A stretch of 21,749 bases of DNA from the NCBI GenBank assembly GCA_964575675.1, contig CAZNRY010000052.1:1-21749 (forward strand), read 5' to 3'. The translations under genes and the position numbers were made by a program. The notes under the pieces were generated by a model. It worked only from the letters and a program-made list of their open reading frames with translations. It was not told the DNA's origin and ran no database searches. The stretch's first letter is position 1. The number at the start of each line of letters is the position of its first letter. Shown piece after piece: positions 15,116 to 21,749 of the stretch. The DNA is from CAZNRY01 sp964575675. GTDB taxonomy: Bacteria; Eisenbacteria; RBG-16-71-46; CAIMUX01; VGJL01.

Positions 15116-15136
15116 TCTAGTGACGCAGGTTTGCAA
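15108..15136 (-). promoter_or_regulatory. Sigma70-type promoter of the beta-helix protein gene
   Basis: On the minus strand TTGCAA (15136-15131) and TATACT (15113-15108) are separated by exactly 17 bp. Transcription would begin near 15101 and give a leader of about 120 nt. Its -10 box overlaps a TATAAT on the plus strand at 15110-15115, so the two divergent promoters probably compete. Confidence 0.6.
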
Positions 15137-15203
15137 TCCAATGAGGCAAACACCATTGCGTCTCGCATCGATCCACATCCCATCTCGCAAATCGGAGCAC
15201 AAA

Positions 15204-18200
15204 ATGCGCCGTTCGTTCTTGCTCGGAGCGACTTGCATTCTCCTTTCGGTCGCCGTCGCGTTCGCCGCTCCCGATCTCAGGTCCTCGGATGCCGTCCTGC
15301 CCGCCGATCTGCCCCAGGTGCAAGTCCTTTCTCAACGGGAGTCGGGGGTCGACATCCTCTTCGAGTTGCCGGTCCTGCTGGTGGACGAGGTGCCGATCGA
15401 CGGCCGTACCTTCCAGATAGTCGGGATCCCGGGCGGCGAGATCTACGGCGATGTCGGGTCCCCCGCGATCCCGGCCTTCACCCGCCTCGTGGCCATCCCG
15501 GAAGGCGCGACGGTGAGTGTGAATGCTGTCCCCGAGGAAGAGACGGAGCTGCAGGGCTATCGCGTTCTGCCGATGCAGGCCGACCAGGGCGAGGGCCTGG
15601 CCTACGATGCGGCCGCCTATGAGAGGGATGACTCGGGGCAGGCTCCCCGCGTCATGATGGGCGAGCCTTCCTATCTCCGCGACGTGCGGATCGTCCCGAT
15701 CACCTTCCAACCGATCCGGTACGACGCGCTCCGCGGCGCCCTGAAGGTCACATCCCGGATGAGGGTCGAGATTCGCTTCGAAGGAGCCGCGAAGACGGCC
15801 CTACGGAGCGCGCCTCGGATGGTCCCGCTGACCTTCGACAAGCTCTATCGCGACCTCGTCGTCAACTACGGCGAGGCATTCGCCGGCGCGTCCGTTGTGC
15901 CGGGAACCTGGCTCCTCATTTGTGCGAACGATTCGGGCGTGACCTCCCGGCTGCAGCCCCTCGTCGATTGGCGCAAGCGGAAGGGGATGCCCGCGACCAT
16001 CGTGACGACGGCGACGACGGGGACGACGACCTCGTCGATCAAGGCCTACATCCAGAGCGTCTACAACACGGCCAATCCGCCGCTCGAATACGTCGTGATC
16101 GCCGGGGACGCGAGCGGCAGCTACTCGATCCCGACCTGGTTCGAAACCCTCTCAGGCTACGGCGGCGAGGGCGACCATCCCTACACCCAGCTCGCAGGGG
16201 GCGACATCCTCGCGGACGTCAACATAGGGCGTCTCTCGTTCAGCAACTACACGGAGCTCGAGGCGATCGTGAACAAGATCGTCGGCTACGAGAGCGCGCC
16301 CTACCTGAGCGATCCGGGCTGGTACAAGCGCGCCGCCCTTGTGGGCGACCCGTCCGATTCCGGCGTCAGCACCATCCAGGTCCAGCAGTGGATCAAGACG
16401 AGACTGAAGCAGATCGGGTACACGGAGATCGACACGATCTACTCGGCCAATTTCGTGACCAAGATGACCACCGCCCTGAACAAGGGCGACACGATCTTCA
16501 GCTACCGCGGCTACTGGGGGATGAGCGGATGGACGAATTCGAACACCTATGCGATGACGAACGGCTGGAAGATGCCGTTCGTCGTCTCGATCACCTGCGA
16601 CACGGGCTCCTTCTACTATGACGGAGCGTGCCGAACGGAGGGGTTCCTGAGGGCGAACGGAGGAGTTTCCTCGCCCAAGGGCGGGATCGGGGCGATCGGG
16701 ACCGCGACGATAGGCACCCACACGCGGTTCAACAACTGCATTCACTTCGGCGTGTTCTACGGCCTGATCTACGAGGACCAGTTCAACCTCGGCGCGGCGT
16801 TGAACCGCGGGAAGATGGAGCTCTACCTGAACTACCAGGCCGTGGAGCCGAACAAGGTTACGATCTGGTCATACTGGAACAACCTGATGGGCGATCCGGC
16901 CGTCGAGTGCTGGACGGGATTCCCCGACCCGATCACCGTCGTTCATCCCGCAAGTGTCGCGACGGGGACCAACTCGGTCATCGTGTCGGTCACGGACGCG
17001 GGCGGAGCGCTCGCAAACGCGCAGGTCTGCCTCTGGAAAGGGGCCGAGACCTATGTGGTCGGCTTCACCGATTCGCAGGGTCGGGTCGAACTTCCGGTCA
17101 CGACGCCGACCGCCGGGAGCATGCTCGTCACGGTGACGAGCCACAATCGCTACCCGTACAAGGGGACGATCACGGTGGCCGGAGGGGCGAAGTTCGTCGC
17201 CTACCAATCTTCAGTGGTTGACGACGATACGGCGGGCGAGAGCAGCGGAAACGCCGACGGCGCCGTCAACCCGGGCGAGACGATCGAGCTGCGCGTGCAG
17301 GTGAAGAACTTCGGCTCGCAGACGGCGACCGGAGTGACGGCGACGCTCGCGTCCGACGATCCGTACGTGACGATCACCGATTCGGCCGAAACCTTTGGGA
17401 GCGTCGCGCCCGGCGCCTCCGCATGGTCCGGCGACGATTTCAACGTTACGGTCGACGGTTCCTGCCCCGACGGGCGCGTGATCCGCCTGGGGCTCGACGT
17501 CGCATCCGGGACGGATCAGTGGCACTCGCTGATCGATCTTCCCGTCGTCAACGGGGACCTCGCCGCCTCGGGCTACACGCTGACCAATGCCGGCGCCAAC
17601 GGGCTCCTCGACCCCGGTGAGACGGTCCAGGTGGCGATCCGGCTCGTGAACAACGGCGGGGCGACGGCGATCTCGCCGACCGCGACCCTCTACTCCCAAA
17701 GCGAGTATCTCGACGCTCCCGACGCGGCCGGAACCTATGCGTCGATCAATGTCGGCGCGACGGGAGAGAACTCAAGCGACACGTTCACGATCCACGCGCA
17801 GTCAACCTGCTATCAGGGCTATGCGGCGAGGATACAGCTCATTCTCCAGTTCTCGGGGGGGGACAGGGACACGACATATCTCCAGATCCCCGTCGGCCAG
17901 CGAACGTCGGACGACCCGACCGGACCCGACCAGTACGGCTACTACGCCTTCGACAACACCGACACCTCCTATCCGGAGGCGCCGGCCTACAACTGGATCG
18001 AGATCGATCCGGCCTACGGCGGAACCGGGACCGAGGTCGTGCTGGGCGACACGGGCAACGACCTGGACAAATCGAAGGTCGTCGACATCCCGTTCTCGTT
18101 CAGCTACTACGGGACGGCCTACGCGAGGGCGACGATCTGCTCGAACGGCTGGGTCGCGATGGGTTCGCAGAACAACTTCGAGTATCGCAACTGGACGATC

Positions 18201-20036
18201 CCCGGCGCGGGGGGCCCGCAGGCGATGATCGCTCCGTTCTGGGACGATCTCTACCAGGGGACCGGCAGCAAGGTGTACCAGAAGTACGACACGACAGATC
18301 ACAAGTGGATCATCGAGTGGAGCCGGATGAAGAATCTCTACAACGGCGCCACCGAGACTTTCGAAGCTGTGCTTCTCGATCCGGCATTCCATCCGACCGA
18401 GACGGGCGACGGCGAGATCGTCTTCCAGTACAACACCATCACGAACAACGATGCGACCGACATGTACGCGACGACAGGGATCGAGAACGCCGATCAGTCC
18501 GACGGTGTCCTGATCACCTACTACAACCGCTACGAGCCGGGCGCGGCGTCGCTCGCCGCGGGGCGCGCGATTCGTTTCATCCCGACGCGCGAGATCCTGG
18601 CCGGGCAGTTGAGCGGGACCGTGCGGAACGAATCGGCGGGTTTGACGCCGATCAGCGCCGCCCACGTCACGATTCTCGAGAACGGCCACGACTACGCCAC
18701 GATCGCGGACGGGACCTATGGCGGTACCGAGGCGCCGGGCACCTACACCCTTCGGGCGAGCCACCCGAGCTTCGCCCCCGACACGGTATCGAGCGTCCAG
18801 ATCGCAGCCGGCGGAAGCGTTCAGGTCGACTTCGCGCTCCGCGACGTCGTGGCGCCGGTGATCATCTCCGGGACTCTTCCGAGCACGAGCGACACGCTCG
18901 GCCCCTATGTCGTGACGGCCACGATCACCGATTTCTCGCCCTTGGCGGAGAAGAAGGTCTTCTATCGAATCGACGGGGGGGCTTTCGTCCCCGTCGACAT
19001 GGCCATGCTGCACGGAAACATCTACGAGGCCGCGATCCCGGGCCAGCCTTTGTCCACCAAGGTCGAGTACTACATCTACGCGATCGACGCCGCCGGGAAC
19101 GTCACGGCGGTTCCACAGATGCCGCCGGGCTCGATCTATCAGTTCTACGTCGCGGCCACGGTCACGATCTTCCTGGACGACTTCGAGGTCGACCGGGGCT
19201 GGACCGTCGGCGCGCCCGACGACGACGCGGTGAGCGGGATGTGGATCCGATGCGATCCCAACGCGACCTTCCATGACACGATCCTGGTGCAGACGGAGGA
19301 CGATCACACGGCCGATCCGGGCGCTAGCTGTTTCGTCACGGGCGACGCGGGCCCGGGCGCCGGCGAGACGGACGGGGACGTCGACGACGGCAAGACGACC
19401 CTCACGAGCATGCTTCTCTTCCCGCCGCTCGAGGGCGCCCTCACTCTCCGCTACTGGCGCTGGTTCAGCAACGACACCGACCTCTACCCGAATGAGGACG
19501 AATGGGTCGCGCAGGTCTCCGACGACGACGGGCAGACCTGGGTCGATCTCGAGCGCACGACGACGAGCGCCCGCTACTGGAAGAAGATGGAGTTCGACCT
19601 GAACCAGTTCATCGATCCCGCCGGCAAGGTCCGGTTGCGGTTCATCGCCGAAGACAACGGGTACCTCTCGGTAGTCGAGGCGGCCGTGGACGACGTGGAG
19701 GTGATTTTCACCGGGAAGGTCGGCGTCGCGGACGCGCCCGAGGCGGTCTCCAGGCTTTCTTTCGGAGACTTCCAGAACCAGCCGAACCCGTTCGGCGCCC
19801 AGACGGCGATTCGCTTCACTCTCGACAGGCCCGCGGGCGCGCGGCTCGTCATCTACGACATCCAGGGGCGCGCGCTGCGCCGTCTGGAGGAAGGCATTCG
19901 CCCGGCGGGAACGCACACGGTCGTGTGGGACGGCCGCGATGAAGCCGGCCGCAGGCTTCCGTCCGGGATCTACCTCTATCGGATCGATGCCGATGGACGG
20001 ACGACGCGAACGCGCAAGATGATCCTGATCGATTAG
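15204..20036 (+). CDS. Very large secreted C25 (gingipain-like) peptidase homologue with FlgD-like C-terminus
   Basis: A 1610-residue exported protein. The ATG at 15204 follows GGAG by 6 nt and starts a clear signal peptide (1-22, FLLGATCILLSVAVAFA); a frame opening at 15120 lacks these. Domains: propeptide-like region 30-230; C25 fold about 234-574 (YVVIAGDAS, SITC with C465, and a conserved HTRFNN at H506); three Ig/CARDB-type modules 580-900; the aromatic-rich beta domain shared with the 1271-residue paralogue at about 905-1130; a carboxypeptidase-regulatory-like domain 1132-1212; an Ig-like module 1215-1325; a jelly-roll/MAM-like region 1330-1515 (FLDDFEVDRGW); and a FlgD-like domain with PNPF at 1527-1530, ending MILID. 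The YxGHG catalytic His is replaced by Y437 (YRGYWGMSGW), and no His lies between it and C465. Activity is therefore doubtful unless another His, such as H506, serves. Probably surface-exposed. Confidence 0.9.
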   Translation: MRRSFLLGATCILLSVAVAFAAPDLRSSDAVLPADLPQVQVLSQRESGVDILFELPVLLVDEVPIDGRTFQIVGIPGGEIYGDVGSPAIPAFTRLVAIPEGATVSVNAVPEEETELQGYRVLPMQADQGEGLAYDAAAYERDDSGQAPRVMMGEPSYLRDVRIVPITFQPIRYDALRGALKVTSRMRVEIRFEGAAKTALRSAPRMVPLTFDKLYRDLVVNYGEAFAGASVVPGTWLLICANDSGVTSRLQPLVDWRKRKGMPATIVTTATTGTTTSSIKAYIQSVYNTANPPLEYVVIAGDASGSYSIPTWFETLSGYGGEGDHPYTQLAGGDILADVNIGRLSFSNYTELEAIVNKIVGYESAPYLSDPGWYKRAALVGDPSDSGVSTIQVQQWIKTRLKQIGYTEIDTIYSANFVTKMTTALNKGDTIFSYRGYWGMSGWTNSNTYAMTNGWKMPFVVSITCDTGSFYYDGACRTEGFLRANGGVSSPKGGIGAIGTATIGTHTRFNNCIHFGVFYGLIYEDQFNLGAALNRGKMELYLNYQAVEPNKVTIWSYWNNLMGDPAVECWTGFPDPITVVHPASVATGTNSVIVSVTDAGGALANAQVCLWKGAETYVVGFTDSQGRVELPVTTPTAGSMLVTVTSHNRYPYKGTITVAGGAKFVAYQSSVVDDDTAGESSGNADGAVNPGETIELRVQVKNFGSQTATGVTATLASDDPYVTITDSAETFGSVAPGASAWSGDDFNVTVDGSCPDGRVIRLGLDVASGTDQWHSLIDLPVVNGDLAASGYTLTNAGANGLLDPGETVQVAIRLVNNGGATAISPTATLYSQSEYLDAPDAAGTYASINVGATGENSSDTFTIHAQSTCYQGYAARIQLILQFSGGDRDTTYLQIPVGQRTSDDPTGPDQYGYYAFDNTDTSYPEAPAYNWIEIDPAYGGTGTEVVLGDTGNDLDKSKVVDIPFSFSYYGTAYARATICSNGWVAMGSQNNFEYRNWTIPGAGGPQAMIAPFWDDLYQGTGSKVYQKYDTTDHKWIIEWSRMKNLYNGATETFEAVLLDPAFHPTETGDGEIVFQYNTITNNDATDMYATTGIENADQSDGVLITYYNRYEPGAASLAAGRAIRFIPTREILAGQLSGTVRNESAGLTPISAAHVTILENGHDYATIADGTYGGTEAPGTYTLRASHPSFAPDTVSSVQIAAGGSVQVDFALRDVVAPVIISGTLPSTSDTLGPYVVTATITDFSPLAEKKVFYRIDGGAFVPVDMAMLHGNIYEAAIPGQPLSTKVEYYIYAIDAAGNVTAVPQMPPGSIYQFYVAATVTIFLDDFEVDRGWTVGAPDDDAVSGMWIRCDPNATFHDTILVQTEDDHTADPGASCFVTGDAGPGAGETDGDVDDGKTTLTSMLLFPPLEGALTLRYWRWFSNDTDLYPNEDEWVAQVSDDDGQTWVDLERTTTSARYWKKMEFDLNQFIDPAGKVRLRFIAEDNGYLSVVEAAVDDVEVIFTGKVGVADAPEAVSRLSFGDFQNQPNPFGAQTAIRFTLDRPAGARLVIYDIQGRALRRLEEGIRPAGTHTVVWDGRDEAGRRLPSGIYLYRIDADGRTTRTRKMILID

Positions 20037-20042
20037 TCACGA

Positions 20043-20078
20043 CGGCGGAGGCGCGGGACCCGATGCGCGCCTCCGCCG
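20043..20078. terminator. 13-bp hairpin between convergent genes, likely bidirectional terminator
   Basis: CGGCGGAGGCGCG (20043-20055) pairs perfectly with CGCGCCTCCGCCG (20066-20078) around a 10-nt loop. It begins 7 nt after the C25 stop codon and ends 9 nt before the ferredoxin stop codon. No T-tract follows on either side, but the stem is very stable and fills the whole convergent gap. Confidence 0.7.
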
Positions 20079-20086
20079 GGCTGTGG

Positions 20087-20917
20087 CTACTGATCGAGGA
20101 TCGCTTCGCCTTCCAGACCCATGATGACGCGGCGCAGCGGAACTTCGACACCCGCCGAATCGATCGCCATTCGCACCATCTGCTCGAGTCCGCGGCAGCA
20201 GGGAACCTGCATCATGAGGACCGTGATGCTCCGGATTCCGCCCTCGGTGATCATCCGCGACAGCTTTTCGATGTAGCCCGACGGGTCGTCGAGCTTGGGG
20301 CAGGCGATCGCGAGAGCGTGGTCCTTCAAGTACCGTGAGTGGAAGTCGCCGCACGAGAACGCGGCGCAATCGGCGGCGAGCAGCAGATCGGCCCCGCGAA
20401 GGTAGGGGGCTGTCGGCGGGAGCAGATGAAGCTGGACGGGCCACTGGCGCAGCTCGCTCGGTTGTGACGCTGCGGCGGGTCGGACCTCAGGCGCGTGCGC
20501 CGGAGATCCCGGCATCGCTGCCGCCGATGCGCCTGCCGCCGCGGGGCGGGCCTGGAAGCTCAAGACCCGGGATCCCGGACAAGAGTGGGAAATGGGGGGA
20601 GCGGCGCTTCTTGACGGAGCCGAGGGAACGGAAGCGGCGCGGGCGGCGGGATGTCCCGTTCCCTGGGATGCCCGTCCAGCGGCCAGATGACGGCGAACAG
20701 CTTCCTCGTCGAAGTCGGTGGACTCGCGCTCGATGATCTGGATCGCGCCCTGCGGACAATCGCTCAAGCATGCGCCCAGACCATCGCAGTAGTCATCGCG
20801 CAGAAGACGGGCCTTGCCGTCGATGATTTGGATGGCTCCCTCGGCGCAGGCGGTAACGCACTCGCCGCAGCCGTCGCACAGTTCCTCGTCGATCTGGACG
20901 ATCTTCCGTACTGACAT
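20087..20917 (-). CDS. Ferredoxin-type protein with two N-terminal Fe-S motifs and a Cys-rich C-terminal domain
   Basis: A 276-residue cytosolic electron-transfer-type protein; GGGAG lies 8 nt before the ATG. The first motif is a complete CxxCxxCxxxCA (C14, C17, C20, C24), expected to bind [4Fe-4S]. The second reads C44-x2-L47-x2-C50-x3-C54-P, with Leu at the second Cys position, so it may bind a [3Fe-4S] cluster or recruit another ligand. Residues 75-165 are an Ala/Pro/Ser-rich linker with one CPGSR motif (C113). The C-terminal domain (170-276) has C184, C189, C206 (ACPKLDD) and a C240-C241 pair (VPCCRGL), probably another metal or redox site. From memory, this composition occurs in a conserved family of anaerobic and facultatively anaerobic bacteria, and the Leu is typical of it. 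The partner is unknown. The gene stands alone, with a palindrome 50 bp upstream. Confidence 0.85.
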   Translation of the reverse strand: MSVRKIVQIDEELCDGCGECVTACAEGAIQIIDGKARLLRDDYCDGLGACLSDCPQGAIQIIERESTDFDEEAVRRHLAAGRASQGTGHPAARAASVPSAPSRSAAPPISHSCPGSRVLSFQARPAAAGASAAAMPGSPAHAPEVRPAAASQPSELRQWPVQLHLLPPTAPYLRGADLLLAADCAAFSCGDFHSRYLKDHALAIACPKLDDPSGYIEKLSRMITEGGIRSITVLMMQVPCCRGLEQMVRMAIDSAGVEVPLRRVIMGLEGEAILDQ

Positions 20918-20967
20918 CGATGATGCTCCCTTCGCGATCGAGATGGGGCGGCCCGGCGGATGCCTCG

Positions 20968-20983
20968 TGAGTCCGCCGACTCA
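20968..20983. promoter_or_regulatory. Palindrome upstream of the ferredoxin gene, candidate operator
   Basis: TGAGTC (20968-20973) and GACTCA (20978-20983) form a perfect inverted repeat around CGCC, 51 bp upstream of the ferredoxin start at 20917. The position suits a repressor or activator site. It does not match FNR (TTGAT-N4-ATCAA) or CRP sites. Confidence 0.35.
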
Positions 20984-21245
20984 ACTCGAATCATCGGGGA
21001 AATCCGGCTCCAGACCGATGACAAAGGTCACAGGGCGGGGCGATTGCCTTGGGCCAGCGCCAGGCCGGCCGAGGAGACGGATCGGCTGCGGTCCATGTGC
21101 GAATTGGCACAATCACCGGGCCGCGTAAGTGTCTTGCGTAGAATCACTTGGTAACCGGTCGAGGACGTCGATATTGCTGCCCTATCAGGGAAGAGCGTCC
21201 CGCGGTCGGGGCGGAGGCGGATCTCCTTATGCGTCCCCTCATCGC

Positions 21246-21275
21246 TTGCTGACGGATAGGAACCGAAGCTACGCT
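21246..21275 (+). promoter_or_regulatory. Possible promoter of the cupin gene
   Basis: TTGCTG (21246-21251) and TACGCT (21270-21275) are separated by 18 bp, with four and three consensus matches. Initiation near 21282 would give a leader of about 56 nt. This is the best pair seen but not a strong one. Confidence 0.3.
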
Positions 21276-21337
21276 CGTTCGTTCTCACAAGTCGTTCAAT
21301 TCCGCAAATCGAAACTTCGCTGAAGGAGATCCATACA

Positions 21338-21733
21338 ATGACCAGATCGGAACGGAAGGGATTCAACGCACCCGACGAGGTGCGGACGTTCGAGAAGGGG
21401 AAGGTCGAGGTGCTGAACATCGGCGGGGGCGCCGTCGGGAAGCTGACGCTCGAGCCCGGCTGGAAGTGGTCAACGCACGTGAAGCCTCTAGTCGGAACGA
21501 AGCTGTGCGAGGCCCCGCACTTCCAGTACCAGATCTCCGGACGGCTGCGCATCGTCATGGCCGACGGAGCGGAGTTCGAGGTTGGTCCCGGCGAGGTCGC
21601 CGCCGTGCCCCCGGGACACGACGCGTGGGTCGTTGGCAAGGAACCGGTCGTCCTCATCGACTGGAGCGGCGCGAGCAACTACGCCAAGGGCGGGGTCGCC
21701 GCGGCGGCCGACGGCAAGGGTAACGGGATCTAG
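21338..21733 (+). CDS. Small single-domain cupin protein
   Basis: A 131-residue cytosolic protein; AAGGAG lies 8 nt before the ATG. The fold is one cupin barrel: motif 1 around residues 42-70 (PGWKWSTHVKP, then APHFQYQISGRLRIVM) and motif 2 around 85-98 (VGPGEVAAVPPGHDAWVVG). His residues at H47, H61 and H94 and a Glu in motif 1 could bind a metal, though the spacing departs from the classic HxH. The opening, FNAPDEVRTFEKGK, and the phrase WSTHVKPLVGT resemble a widespread family of small cupins, known to me mainly from Actinobacteria, with no proven reaction. It stands alone at the window's right end, 420 bp from the divergent ferredoxin gene. The fold is secure; the ligand and reaction are unknown. 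Confidence 0.9.
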   Translation: MTRSERKGFNAPDEVRTFEKGKVEVLNIGGGAVGKLTLEPGWKWSTHVKPLVGTKLCEAPHFQYQISGRLRIVMADGAEFEVGPGEVAAVPPGHDAWVVGKEPVVLIDWSGASNYAKGGVAAAADGKGNGI

Positions 21734-21749
21734 ACTGCGCCGCCGCTAG

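Larger units (their letters stand above)
20918..21337. other. Divergent intergenic region between the ferredoxin and cupin genes
   Basis: No credible gene in these 420 bp. It contains a 16-bp palindrome at 20968-20983 and a possible plus-strand promoter at 21246-21275. Short frames of up to about 100 codons lack motifs and ribosome binding sites. Confidence 0.5.

Noticed and set aside
17802..19916. A 704-codon minus-strand frame opposite the 1610-residue gene
   Set aside because: Low-complexity R/V/D-rich antisense shadow; the plus strand carries a continuous multidomain protein.
1..21749. CRISPR array, tRNA or rRNA genes
   Set aside because: No regularly spaced repeats and no tRNA or rRNA hallmark sequences were seen by eye on either strand.

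Overview
The window comes from a GC-rich bacterium. Four large secreted proteins end in a FlgD-like immunoglobulin domain with a PNPF motif, the type of C-terminal module common in FCB-group bacteria and in candidate phyla such as Eisenbacteria and Krumholzibacteriota. Large multidomain C25 (gingipain-like) peptidases fit the same origin. The taxonomic placement is inferred from protein architecture; no rRNA or universal marker gene is present.

Layout. (1) 264-1466 (+): a secreted PD40 beta-propeller-type protein with two Cys-rich repeats at its C-terminus, followed by a hairpin terminator. (2) 1467-5975: an accessory region of low coding density. It holds a 92-residue Cys-containing orphan protein on the minus strand (2161-2439), a decayed HTH gene with two in-frame stops (2876-3310, +), a 562-residue protein with a GNAT-like core (3671-5359, -) and a decayed rve-integrase transposase tail (about 5531-5744, +). 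The GNAT-like gene therefore lies between two relics of probable mobile-element origin. (3) 5976-7688 (+): a secreted protein with a FlgD-like C-terminal domain. (4) 7917-9080 (+): an AAA_14/DUF4143 ATPase with a clear promoter overlapped by a repeated TTTTAGT/ACTAAAA operator-like motif. (5) 9357-14981 (-): a C25-family peptidase homologue and a right-handed beta-helix protein, both with FlgD-like C-termini. (6) 15204-20036 (+): a 1610-residue C25-family paralogue, divergent from the beta-helix gene across a compact two-way promoter region. (7) A 13-bp hairpin separates it from a convergent gene for a two-[Fe-S]-cluster ferredoxin-type protein (20087-20917, -). A small cupin (21338-21733, +) follows after 420 bp.

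How the genes work together. The dominant theme is export and cell-surface assembly: five signal-peptide proteins, four with the same C-terminal domain, which probably use one shared secretion and anchoring route. No secretion machinery is encoded here. The ATPase, the ferredoxin-type protein and the cupin look like independent single-gene units. I do not see a CRISPR array, tRNA, rRNA, prophage or intact insertion sequence. I do not see a convincing new multi-gene system. The best leads are the two C25 homologues that lack the usual catalytic histidine, the operator architecture in front of the DUF4143 gene, and the small Cys-containing orphan gene with a structured leader.
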